Shown here piece by piece: positions 43,707 through 52,508 of a stretch of DNA of 64,000 nt. The notes under the pieces were generated by a model. It was not told the DNA's origin and made no database searches. It saw only the letters and a list, made by a program, of their open reading frames with translations. Source of the DNA: Terriglobia bacterium (lineage in GTDB: Bacteria; Acidobacteriota; Thermoanaerobaculia; Thermoanaerobaculales; Thermoanaerobaculaceae); the NCBI GenBank assembly GCA_020073245.1, contig JAIQFQ010000001.1, forward strand, positions 666,001 to 730,000. Direction: 5' to 3'. A program made the position numbers and the translations under genes. Numbering within the stretch: position 1 is the first letter of the stretch; the number at the start of each line of letters is the position of its first letter.

Positions 43707-45237
43707 GGACCGGCCGGGAGCGGCCTCGACGCGACGCGCGAACGTGGCCTGGACCCGGTGGCCGCTGGCCCTGTTGGGCATTGCACTGCTCGTGCGCCTC
43801 GCCTCCGCAGCCGCCACCGGCTTCGACGGCCTGTACGGGCAGGACCCGTTCGCCTACTTTGATCACGCCCGCGCCATCTATGGCGCGCTGCTCGGGGGCA
43901 CGCTGCCACCGCCGTTCTTTTACCCGATCGGATACCCCCTGCTCGCCGCGGTCGCGATGCTCGTCACCGGCGCCCACCCGCTCGCAGCCCAGGCGGTCAG
44001 CGTGCTCGCCGGCGCCTTCGCGGCGCCCGCCTCGTACGCGCTCGTGCAGCAGGTCAAGCCCGGTGCAACCCTCGGGGCCGTGACCGCCGGCCTTCTCGCG
44101 GCGTTCGCGCCGCAACTCGTGGTCTCGAGTCTGTCGGTGGACTCCGACGCGGCCGCGTTCTTCTTCGCCCTCCTGTCGGCACTGGCGATGGGGCGCTACG
44201 TGACTCGACTGAAACTCCGGTGGTTGTCGCTCGCGGCACTCGCGCTCGGGATGGCCGTGCTCACCCGCTGGGTGTATGCATTGGCCGTCCTGCCGTGGGC
44301 GGCCGCGGCATGGCTCGCGTGGCGAGCCAGGGCGCTCCCGCTGCGTGGGCGGCTCGCCGGGGCAGTGATCGCCGTCGCGATCGGCGGCGCCGTCGTGGGT
44401 TCGCAGTTCGCCGGGGAGCTCGGCCACGGCTTCTCCCATTTCGGCGACGTCGCGATCGCGAGCTGGTCCCCGGCCAACGCCGTCCACGCCGAGATCGCCA
44501 ACCCGGACGGGGTGTTCCACTATCCGGTCCCGGTCGCCGCCTACTACGCCCTGGCGACCGTTCACCCCGCGTTCGTCTTCCCGCTGCTGGCGCCGCTCGC
44601 GGGGCTGGGCCTAGTTTCGCTGCGCCGCGCGTTCCGCCCCCACGCCGTGCTGCTGCTCGGTTGGTTGCTCGTGATGCTCGGGTTCTTCGCCGGGTTCCCT
44701 TGGGAGAACCCTCGCTTCCCGCTGTCGTACTTCGCCCCCCTTGTGGCGCTCGTCGGTCTCGGGGTCGAGGCGGCGCTCGAGCGGCGCGCACCGCGACAGG
44801 CGGTCGCGGCCTGGTGCGCGCTCGGACTGGCCGGCAGCCTCGCGTGGACCGCACGCGACGTCCCGAGGTTCGCGGACCGCAAGCGGGCCGATCTCGAAGC
44901 GGCGATCTGGTGCGAGGGTCAGGTCCCGCCTCCGTCGCGGGTACTGGCGTTCGGCCTGACCGAGACGTTGCGCCACTACACGCCGCTCGAGGTCGTGGAG
45001 ATCTTCGACGAGACCCCCGCGACGCTCGCCGCCCTCCTCGGCGACGGCCGGCCGACCTACGTGCTCGCCGACGCCGACAACGTTGCGTCGCAGTGGGTGG
45101 GGAGGGCGCCGCAGATCAACCTCTCGTGGCTCCGCAACCGGACCGCGCTCGCCGAATTGGGCCGGGCCGGCCACTACACCCTCTGGCGGGTCGGCGCCCG
45201 GCGCGCCGCCCAGTCGGCGCGCCAAGGGGCGCCGTGA
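43699..45237 (+). CDS. GT39/ArnT-like polytopic glycosyltransferase
   Basis: About 512 residues with about ten or more membrane helices and a GT-C layout: the first periplasmic loop has GLYGQDPFAYFDHARAIYGALLGGTLP, with acidic residues in the GT-C catalytic position, and further along ALAMGRYVTRLKLRW and VLTRWVYALAVLPWA. A soluble-like tail follows near residue 400. It would transfer a sugar from a polyprenyl-phosphate donor. TTG 43699 (behind GGAGGGGG, overlapping the previous stop) is chosen; GTG 43744 is an alternative. Confidence 0.8.
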   Translation: MPEDRPGAASTRRANVAWTRWPLALLGIALLVRLASAAATGFDGLYGQDPFAYFDHARAIYGALLGGTLPPPFFYPIGYPLLAAVAMLVTGAHPLAAQAVSVLAGAFAAPASYALVQQVKPGATLGAVTAGLLAAFAPQLVVSSLSVDSDAAAFFFALLSALAMGRYVTRLKLRWLSLAALALGMAVLTRWVYALAVLPWAAAAWLAWRARALPLRGRLAGAVIAVAIGGAVVGSQFAGELGHGFSHFGDVAIASWSPANAVHAEIANPDGVFHYPVPVAAYYALATVHPAFVFPLLAPLAGLGLVSLRRAFRPHAVLLLGWLLVMLGFFAGFPWENPRFPLSYFAPLVALVGLGVEAALERRAPRQAVAAWCALGLAGSLAWTARDVPRFADRKRADLEAAIWCEGQVPPPSRVLAFGLTETLRHYTPLEVVEIFDETPATLAALLGDGRPTYVLADADNVASQWVGRAPQINLSWLRNRTALAELGRAGHYTLWRVGARRAAQSARQGAP

Positions 45238-46412
45238 TGCGAATCGGGCTGCTCACCCCCGGCTTCTCCGTCGACTCTGCCGACTGGGGGATCCCGGCCC
45301 TCGCCCACATGGTGAGGGCGTTGGCCGACCGCCACGACGTGGGGGTGTACGCCCTGCGCCACCCACAGGTCGATGGCGCCTACGAGGCATTCGGGGCGCG
45401 GGTGGTTCCGCTCGCCTGGGGAAGGAGGGCCGGGGTGGAGCGTCCGTGGTTGCTCGCCGCCGGGTTGCGGCGCATCCTCCACGAGGGCCGGCACCGTCCG
45501 TACGATGTCCTGCACGCCTTCTGGGGCGACGAGGCGGGTTACCTCGCGGTCGCGGCCGCGCGTCGCCTTGGGATCCCTTCGGTGGTGACGCTGATGGGCG
45601 GGGAGCTCGTCGCCTTCCCGGACATCGGTTACGGCACCCAGCTCAGCCGGGCCGGCCGGTGGCTTATCCGCCAGTCGCTCGCAGGCGCCGACCGGGTTAC
45701 GGTCGGCTCGGCGTTCATGGAAGCGATGGCCCGCCCGCTGGTGGAGGACACCCGTCTGTGCCGCCTCCCGATTGGCGTGGACGCGGAGCTGTTCGGGCCG
45801 GCCACTGCGCACGCGGAACCCGGACTGTCCCTGAGGGGTCGCTTCCGGCTGCTGCACGTCGCATCGCTCGTGCCCGTGAAGGACCAGGACACGCTGCTGC
45901 GCGCGCTGGCGCTCGCGGCGCCCGCCGCCCCCGACGTGCACCTCCACATCGTCGGTGCGGGCCCCCTTCGTGCCACACTCGAGCGGCGCGCCGACGCGCT
46001 TGGCATTGCCGGCTCGGTTACGTTCCACGGCGCGATCCCGCACCTCCGGCTCCCCGCCTACTACCGCGCCTGCCATCTCTGCGTCCAGTCATCGCGGTTC
46101 GAGAGCCAGGGCCTGACCACCCTCGAGGCGGGGGGGTGTGGCCTGGGTTCGATCGGCACCGCGGTAGGGCTCCTCCCCGAACTTGGTCCGGCGGCCCGCA
46201 CGGTCGCGGTCGGGGACGCCCCGGCCCTTGCGTCGACGATCCTCGAGTATGCCCACGAGCCGGAGCGGGCCGCCCGCTTGGGCGACCGCTGTCACACCGA
46301 CGTGATCTCCTCGTACACGCTGGCTGGAACCGTCGCCGGCTTCGGCCGCCTCTACCACGAGCTCCGGGGGCGCCCGCCGGGGGACGCGGAGGCGCGCCTT
46401 GCCCGGGGCTGA
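45237..46412 (+). CDS. GT4-family glycosyltransferase
   Basis: 391 residues, GT-B fold. N-terminus MRIGLLTPGFSVDSADWGIPALAHMVRALA; GT4 half with LLHVASLVPVKDQDTLLRALALAAPAAPDVHLHIVGAGPLR and the acidic motif region FESQGLTTLEAGGCGLGSIGTAVGLLPEL. Adds a nucleotide-sugar-derived residue at the cytoplasmic face. ATG overlaps the preceding stop (TGATG), and the gene overlaps the flippase gene by 14 bases. Different subgroup from the GT4 enzyme at 32809, so the product contains at least two kinds of linkage. Confidence 0.9.
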   Translation: MRIGLLTPGFSVDSADWGIPALAHMVRALADRHDVGVYALRHPQVDGAYEAFGARVVPLAWGRRAGVERPWLLAAGLRRILHEGRHRPYDVLHAFWGDEAGYLAVAAARRLGIPSVVTLMGGELVAFPDIGYGTQLSRAGRWLIRQSLAGADRVTVGSAFMEAMARPLVEDTRLCRLPIGVDAELFGPATAHAEPGLSLRGRFRLLHVASLVPVKDQDTLLRALALAAPAAPDVHLHIVGAGPLRATLERRADALGIAGSVTFHGAIPHLRLPAYYRACHLCVQSSRFESQGLTTLEAGGCGLGSIGTAVGLLPELGPAARTVAVGDAPALASTILEYAHEPERAARLGDRCHTDVISSYTLAGTVAGFGRLYHELRGRPPGDAEARLARG

Positions 46413-47715
46413 GCGTCGCGAGGACATCGCGCTTCTCGCGCGCGGCGCCACCCTGCTCGTCAACAACGGGCTCGGTCAGGGGCTCGGTTTTCTCGCCTCG
46501 ATCGCGATCAGCCGGCTGCTCGGCGTGCGCGGGTTCGGCGAGTACGCGACGGTGATGGCCATGATCTTCGTGGCGACCGTTGCGGCCGAGGCGGGGATCG
46601 AGGCGAGCCTGACCCGCGAGATCGCTCGCGACCCCGCCCGGAGCCGATCGCTTCTCGCGGCGAGCGTCCGGGCAAAGGCGGCGGTCGGCGGCGGCCTCGC
46701 GGTCCTGCTCGCGCTCGGCCCGGTGGCCGCCTTCCTCGCGCCCGGTTCCGGCTCCGTCGGTGCGGTGAGATTGGCCGGTATCCTGCTCACACTCAATACG
46801 GTCAACAGCTCGTTCTCCGCGGTGTTCCGTGCGTGGGGCAGGATGGACGTCGTGCTCGGGATCAATCTCGCCGGCCAGGTGGCCCAGCTCGCCGGCGTCG
46901 TCGCCGTCCTGCTCGCCACGCCCTCCGTCACGGCGGTGGTCGCCTGGTTCACCGTCGTCCAGCTCGCCGAGCTCGCGGCCGGGTGGGTGCTGTTCCGTCG
47001 GGGCGAGCCGCCCCGAGCGCCGGGGGCGCGCATCGCCACGGGCGGTCGTGACACCGCGGCGGCGTTGGTGCGCCGCTCGCTTCCGTTCGCGCTCGCGGGC
47101 ATCCTCGGCACGCTCGAGCTGCGGGTCGACCTCTTCCTCGTGCAGGCCGTGTGCGGCGCCGTCGTGGTCGCCGCCTACTCCGTGGCGATGCGGCTGCACG
47201 AGGTGCTCGGACTGGTGCCAAACTCGCTGTTCGCGGCGCTGTTCCCGGCGCTCTCCGCGGCGCACGGGGAGACGGGTAGCGCCCAGGGGGAGCGCCTGTA
47301 CGGTCGTGCGCTCCGCTTCGTGCTCGCCCTCGGGGGTGTTGCCGCCGTGGGTGGATTGCTATTCGCGGATTTCCTCGTGCGGGTGACATTCGGACCGACC
47401 TATGCGCCTGCCGTCACCCCGCTGCGCATCCTCGCCGTCATGCTGGTGCCGCTGCTCGCCAACCGCACCACCACCCTGCACCTGTACGCCAGCGGCCGCG
47501 AGCGGCGCGCCAACGCCTTCGAAGTCGTCAACCTCGCGTTGCGGGCCGGCCTCGGCTGGATGTTCGTCACCCGCTGGGGCGCGGCGGGCGCGGCGTGGGC
47601 CAACCTCGCCGCCGAGACGATCGTGCTCGCCACCTACGCGCTGACCGGGGCGATGCGGGTCAGTGCACCAGCGGACGCATCCAGATGCGCCGACGCGCGC
47701 AAGGCGGTGGGGTGA
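46399..47715 (+). CDS. Wzx/MATE-type oligosaccharide flippase
   Basis: 438 residues, about twelve membrane helices of the MOP exporter superfamily. N-terminal block LLVNNGLGQGLGFLASIAISRLLGVRGFGEYATVM is typical of polysaccharide flippases, with VDLFLVQAVCGAVVVAAYSVAMRLHEVLG in the second half. It would flip the completed lipid-linked saccharide from the cytoplasmic to the periplasmic face. TTG start overlapping the GT4 gene. A flippase in the same operon is the best evidence that the island's product is exported. Confidence 0.9.
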   Translation: MPGAERREDIALLARGATLLVNNGLGQGLGFLASIAISRLLGVRGFGEYATVMAMIFVATVAAEAGIEASLTREIARDPARSRSLLAASVRAKAAVGGGLAVLLALGPVAAFLAPGSGSVGAVRLAGILLTLNTVNSSFSAVFRAWGRMDVVLGINLAGQVAQLAGVVAVLLATPSVTAVVAWFTVVQLAELAAGWVLFRRGEPPRAPGARIATGGRDTAAALVRRSLPFALAGILGTLELRVDLFLVQAVCGAVVVAAYSVAMRLHEVLGLVPNSLFAALFPALSAAHGETGSAQGERLYGRALRFVLALGGVAAVGGLLFADFLVRVTFGPTYAPAVTPLRILAVMLVPLLANRTTTLHLYASGRERRANAFEVVNLALRAGLGWMFVTRWGAAGAAWANLAAETIVLATYALTGAMRVSAPADASRCADARKAVG

Positions 47716-50700
47716 CCGCGAGAACTGGCGTCGCGGTCGGGCCGGCAGTGTCCGGTCGCGGCCCGATGCGGGAACGGGTACTGGCGATCGCGTTGGCGCC
47801 AGCGTTCGCAGGGCTGGCGGCCGTCCTCGTGGGGGTCGGGGCGTTGCCAGTGGAGGAAGCCTGTACCGCGGCGCTCGCCGTCCTCCTCGCCTTCTTGCCG
47901 TCTGGCTGGCTCGCGCCCGGAGGGTGGCGACGCCGCGCGGCCGAGTCGTTACTCCTACCTGCCGCCTTCGCACTAGTGATCGTCGGCGACCCCACCCTCA
48001 GGAGGATGGTCCTGCCGCCGCTGCTCGCCGTCGCGGCACTCGGCGCCTGCGCCGCGGCGCTCGGCCGCGTCTCCGACCGCGGCCGGACGATCGCCTGCGT
48101 CGCTCTCGGACTGGCAGTGCGGAGCGCGACCGGCCTTGGACTCCTCGGGCACCCACCCGCCCGCACGGTGCTCGCGGTCGTGACCGTCACCCTCCTCGCC
48201 GCCGCAGGGACGAGAGCCCTGGGCGCACGGGGCGGGATGCTGGCGGCGTTGCTCGCGGGGTGCGCGCCGCTGGAAAGGGCACCGGTCGCAGCCGTCCTCC
48301 TCCTCGCCGCGGCGGCCGCCGCAGTGGCTACCTTCGTCACCCTACCGGCCGCGCGCGAGCGCGTGGCGCGCGGGTGGGAACCCGCCGCGCTGGCGGTCGG
48401 AGTCGTCGCCGCGGCGCTCGCGCCCTGGGGAGGGATCGCGGTCGGGAGCGGTTGGCCTGCGGCCGGGTTGAGCGTTGTCGGTGCGGGAATGGTCGCGCTG
48501 GTCGCGACGCCTCTGCTCCCCGCCGGCGTCGCAGGCGCCGCGTGGCTCGGCGTCGCGTCACTTCTCGGGCCTATCGGGCTCCCGCCCCCCGACCGGCCCG
48601 GCTTCGCACTGACCGCCGCGAGTCCCGAGGCCGAGCTTCCCGCCTCGGAGGGCGGCGTGTACGTTATCGAGACGTCGATAGCCAACGCCGCCGACGTGCC
48701 ACAGGGGACCGTGGTGGCGACCGTGGCTGGCGACACCTGGACGATCCCTATCAGGGCCGGGGACGGGACCGCGGAGTGGGCGCACGAGCGTACCGACGTT
48801 CGCACGGCAGCGGCGCACTCGCTCCCGGCGGCGGTCGCGTGGCGCCCGTCCGGGTCCGGAGGCGATGCGTTCTGGGGGGTGGCCGGCCGGATCAGCCGTG
48901 AGGTGCCGCAGGGGACGCGCCCGCGGATCGTCCGAGCGAACGGGCTGGCACCCCGGGTCGCAGTGAACGTCGCGACCGCTGGCGACTCGCGTCCGACCCC
49001 GCCCAGGGACTGGCCGGCTTCGGCCTGGGTGCTCGCGACCGCGGTGGCGGTCGCCGTGCTCCAACTCGTCTCCGGCACCTGGGGCACACCGTCGGCCGGG
49101 GTGCCGTGGGCGCTTCTCGCAGCGCTCGCGGTTGCGGGAAGGACGGCGGTCGCGCCGCTCGCGCTGCTCGCGGAACGGCACGGCGTCGATCTCTGCCTCG
49201 CAGCGCTGCTGGCGGCATGGTTGCCGGCCGCGGCGGCGTGGCTGCGCCGGCGGCGTACCTTCGCGACGGCAGCAGCGCTCCTCGTTCCACTCGCCCTCGC
49301 GACCCCCCACCTCACACCTCCGCTCTACGGTGACGAGCCGTACCACCTCATCGTCCTGGACTCGCTCGCCCACGACCACGACCTCGACCTGACCAACAAT
49401 TTCGACCTCGAGCACCATCCGTACAACCGCATCTATCTGGGCCAATTCAAGCACCCTCCAGTGCTCGCGATGCTGTTGCTGCCCGGCTACCTGTTCGCCG
49501 GCCGAAGCGGTGCTCTCGTGCTGCTGGCGCTGGGCGGGGCGGCGCTCACCGCCCTGGTTGCGCGCCGCGCCCAGGCGCTGGGATGCCCACCCTCGCGGGT
49601 CAGGCTCCTCGTAGCCGCCCTTCTTTTGACCCACCCGCTTGCAACGTTCTCCACCCAGATCTGGGTCGAGGTTCCCGGCGCTCTCGCGGCGATCGTGTGC
49701 GCCGTCCTCTTGGCCCTGCCGACACCTCGGCGGGGCATGATCGCCGTCCTGACGGGGTTGATGACGGCGGTCAAGACCCGCCTTGCCTTCGTGACCCTGC
49801 CGCTGGCAGTGCTGGCTTGGCGCCCGAGGCGGTGGCGGGCGCGCGAAGTACGGAACGCACTTGTGGCGGTGGGTGGCGCCGTCGCCGTCGGGTTCGGCGT
49901 CAGCTGGGCCACCTTCGGCCACCCACTCGGCTACTACAGGCTCCTGACGTTCGTGCCCTCAAGCGTGACACAGCCGCTCGTCGCCCTCGGGGGACTCGTG
50001 TTCGACCCGGCCGGGGGGCTCGCGTTCTCCGCTCCGATGCTGCTCGTGGCCCTTGCGGGGGTAGGCAGGCTCTGGCGGAGGGGGGGACAAGGCGAGAGAG
50101 CCTTGCTGGCCGGCGGCGGCGTCACCGTTCTGGCGCTGCTCCACTCCCCTGAGTGGTACGGCGGCGGCTCGCCCCCGGGGCGGTATCTGGTTCCGCTGTT
50201 GCCGGCGTTCGCGCTCGCAGGGGCCGCGGTGCTGGCCGCGGGGGTGCGTTGGCGGCCCCTCGCGAGCGCGCTCGTGCCCCCCAGTATTTTGCTGTGGTGG
50301 ACTTTGGTGACCCGGCCTCATCTGTCGGTCAATCCAGGGGACGGCGGGTGGTGGTTGGCTGACGCCCTAGCGCAGCGTTTTGCAGCCGACGCCCGGCACC
50401 TCGTCCCCTCGTTCCTCCGGATCGCGCCAATGACGTTCATCGGCCCGGTGGTCGTGACGATCGCGGCGGCCGCCGCGGTCTGGTGGGCGCATCGGCGCTC
50501 GGGGTTCGCCCGCGCGGTGGCCCGGGCGTGCGCTTCGATGTGGCTGCTGGCAGCCGCCGCTGCCGTGCTTGCGCTCGCTCTGCGCACCGACCGTGTGGTC
50601 GAGATCGAGGACCCTCAGGTGGTCAAGGCGGGCGGGACGCTCGTCCCTCCTCCGGGAACGTTCTCCCGTTTCGACTACCCGAACGGCTGGCGGCTCGAGA

Positions 50701-50969
50701 ACGGCGACGGGGTCGAGGTGCCGCTCAACCTGCCGCACGCCGCGCGGCTTCGCCTCGAAGGGTGGCTGGAGGGCGCCGCCGCGGCCGGAGCCGAGATCGT
50801 GGCGAGTTGGGACGGCGGTCCCGCCGCGCGGGTCGTGATGTCCGGCGCAGGCCCAGGCACGGTCCCGATTCCCGCCCCAGCCTCATCCGGGAGGCATCGG
50901 CTCCGTCTGGCGTTGTCCTCACCCTCCGGCGGCGCCGCCGTTCTGGACCGCCTGACGGTGGCCCAGTGA
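47712..50969 (+). CDS. very large two-module GT-C-like membrane protein
   Basis: 1085 residues, GTG start overlapping the flippase stop by four bases. Module one (about residues 20-295) is ten or so hydrophobic helices with no recognisable catalytic motif, followed by a soluble, beta-rich extracytoplasmic domain (about 296-430). Module two (about 435-985) is a GT-C membrane unit with a DE pair at 541-542 in PPLYGDEPYHLIVLDSLAHDHDLDL and QFKHPPVLAML, matching the catalytic first loop of PMT/ArnT-like transferases. The last 100 residues are a beta-sandwich-like domain. It may polymerise or finish the glycan on the periplasmic side, including a ligase or polymerase role not otherwise seen in the island. 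Confidence 0.65.
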   Translation: MTARTGVAVGPAVSGRGPMRERVLAIALAPAFAGLAAVLVGVGALPVEEACTAALAVLLAFLPSGWLAPGGWRRRAAESLLLPAAFALVIVGDPTLRRMVLPPLLAVAALGACAAALGRVSDRGRTIACVALGLAVRSATGLGLLGHPPARTVLAVVTVTLLAAAGTRALGARGGMLAALLAGCAPLERAPVAAVLLLAAAAAAVATFVTLPAARERVARGWEPAALAVGVVAAALAPWGGIAVGSGWPAAGLSVVGAGMVALVATPLLPAGVAGAAWLGVASLLGPIGLPPPDRPGFALTAASPEAELPASEGGVYVIETSIANAADVPQGTVVATVAGDTWTIPIRAGDGTAEWAHERTDVRTAAAHSLPAAVAWRPSGSGGDAFWGVAGRISREVPQGTRPRIVRANGLAPRVAVNVATAGDSRPTPPRDWPASAWVLATAVAVAVLQLVSGTWGTPSAGVPWALLAALAVAGRTAVAPLALLAERHGVDLCLAALLAAWLPAAAAWLRRRRTFATAAALLVPLALATPHLTPPLYGDEPYHLIVLDSLAHDHDLDLTNNFDLEHHPYNRIYLGQFKHPPVLAMLLLPGYLFAGRSGALVLLALGGAALTALVARRAQALGCPPSRVRLLVAALLLTHPLATFSTQIWVEVPGALAAIVCAVLLALPTPRRGMIAVLTGLMTAVKTRLAFVTLPLAVLAWRPRRWRAREVRNALVAVGGAVAVGFGVSWATFGHPLGYYRLLTFVPSSVTQPLVALGGLVFDPAGGLAFSAPMLLVALAGVGRLWRRGGQGERALLAGGGVTVLALLHSPEWYGGGSPPGRYLVPLLPAFALAGAAVLAAGVRWRPLASALVPPSILLWWTLVTRPHLSVNPGDGGWWLADALAQRFAADARHLVPSFLRIAPMTFIGPVVVTIAAAAAVWWAHRRSGFARAVARACASMWLLAAAAAVLALALRTDRVVEIEDPQVVKAGGTLVPPPGTFSRFDYPNGWRLENGDGVEVPLNLPHAARLRLEGWLEGAAAAGAEIVASWDGGPAARVVMSGAGPGTVPIPAPASSGRHRLRLALSSPSGGAAVLDRLTVAQ

Positions 50970-51035
50970 GCACCGGGAGCGGGCTCGTCGCGGCCATCGA
51001 CCCGGAGGTCCCGCACGCCCGTGGCGGCGGGTTGT

Positions 51036-52430
51036 TCAGGGCTCCGAGCGGCCTCCCGCAAGGCCCTCAGCCTCCCGACCCCTACCGGCCGGGCGGATCG
51101 GCGGGGTGGGCGACACCCAAGGCACCGCTGCACGCCACGCGACGATCGCCTCGAGCGCCGCTGCCACCGCGGCCCTCCTTCGTTGTCCCTTTTCCCGCGG
51201 CAGCTCGACCATTGGGTCGCTCATCAGCCCCCAGGCGGCATTGGCGGGCTGAAACCGGTGCGGCGGGCGCTCGGTCAGGTGACGCACGAGCCCGCCGTGC
51301 GCGGTCCACGGCGGAGGGGGCGGAAGCTCGAGCCCCCGCAGCTCACACGCGAGCGACAAGCCAGCCAAGAGGCCGATCGCGGCGGATTCGACGTACCCCT
51401 CGACGCCGGTGAGCTGCCCGGCAAGGCGCACCGACGGCTGGACCTTCAGGCGGAGCTGGGCGTCGAGGTGCTTCGGGGCGCAGATGAACGTGTTGCGGTG
51501 GATCATCCCGAGCCGCACGAAGCGAGCGTTTTCGAGGCCGGGGATCATGCGGAACACCCGCTGCTGCGCCGCGAACGTCATGCGGGTCTGGAAGCCCACG
51601 AGGTTCCACTGCGACGCGGCCAGGTCGTCACGGCGGAGCTGGACCACGGCATACGGGTGACGCCCGGTAACCGGGTCCGAGAGTCCCACCGGCTTCATCG
51701 GGCCATACCGCAGGGTGTCGACCCCCCGCTCGGCCATTACCTCGATCGGGAGGCACCCCTCGAAGTACGGGACGTTGCGCTCGAACTCCTTCTCGGGAAC
51801 GTTCTCCGCGCCGCGCAGTGCCTCCACGAACCTCAGATACGCCTCGCGGTCCATCGGCGCATTGAGGTAGTCGTCCCCGCCCTTGCCATAACGCGAGGCA
51901 CGGAACAGCCTCGCCATCTCCAGCGAGTCCGCCGCGACAACCGGAGCGATCGCGTCGAAGAAGGAGAGCGATCCCTCACCGACCAGAGCCGACAGCGACT
52001 CAAGGAGGGCGGGCGCCGTAAGAGGACCAGTCGCGATGATCGTCGGCCCGTCTGGCACCGTGCAAACCTCCTCCCTCTCGACCGCGATCAGTGGGTGGCT
52101 GCCGATCTCCTCCTGAACGCCTGCGGCAAACACCACGCGGTCGACCGCAAGCGCGTCCCCGGCGGGGAGAGCGGCAGCCCTCGCGGCAGCGAGGATGAGC
52201 GAGCCCATCGCTTGCATCTCCCGCTTGAGTAGGCCGACGGCGTTCTCTGGGTTGTCGGAGCGCAGCGAGTTGGAGCACACGAGCTCCGCGAGGTCACCGG
52301 TGCGGTGCGCGGGCGTCGACACGTCCGGGCGCATCTCAAAAAGACGCACGGCAACGCCCGCAGAGGCGAGCTGCCAAGCGGCCTCGCACCCCGCCAGGCC
52401 GCCCCCTACGACGGTCACGTGCTCACTCAC
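51036..52430 (-). CDS. trmFO: folate-dependent tRNA U54 methyltransferase TrmFO
   Basis: 464 residues. FAD/methylenetetrahydrofolate-dependent enzyme making 5-methyluridine at tRNA position 54. The FAD-binding start VTVVGGGLAGCEAAWQLA, then LVCSNSLRSDNPENAVGLLKREM, ATGPLTAPAL and YFEGCLPIEVMAERGVDTLRYGPMKPVGL are diagnostic; a variable tail of about 30 residues follows. It lies 78 bases after topA on the same strand, the common conserved order. Its stop is 67 bases from the end of the convergent plus-strand island. Confidence 0.95.
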   Translation of the reverse strand: MSEHVTVVGGGLAGCEAAWQLASAGVAVRLFEMRPDVSTPAHRTGDLAELVCSNSLRSDNPENAVGLLKREMQAMGSLILAAARAAALPAGDALAVDRVVFAAGVQEEIGSHPLIAVEREEVCTVPDGPTIIATGPLTAPALLESLSALVGEGSLSFFDAIAPVVAADSLEMARLFRASRYGKGGDDYLNAPMDREAYLRFVEALRGAENVPEKEFERNVPYFEGCLPIEVMAERGVDTLRYGPMKPVGLSDPVTGRHPYAVVQLRRDDLAASQWNLVGFQTRMTFAAQQRVFRMIPGLENARFVRLGMIHRNTFICAPKHLDAQLRLKVQPSVRLAGQLTGVEGYVESAAIGLLAGLSLACELRGLELPPPPPWTAHGGLVRHLTERPPHRFQPANAAWGLMSDPMVELPREKGQRRRAAVAAALEAIVAWRAAVPWVSPTPPIRPAGRGREAEGLAGGRSEP

Positions 52431-52508
52431 GCGTGCCCCTCAATCGAGACGCCAAACTCGGCGCCGCGTTTCCGCAGCCCTCGATCCACGCCTCGCCTGT
52501 GGCGCGGC

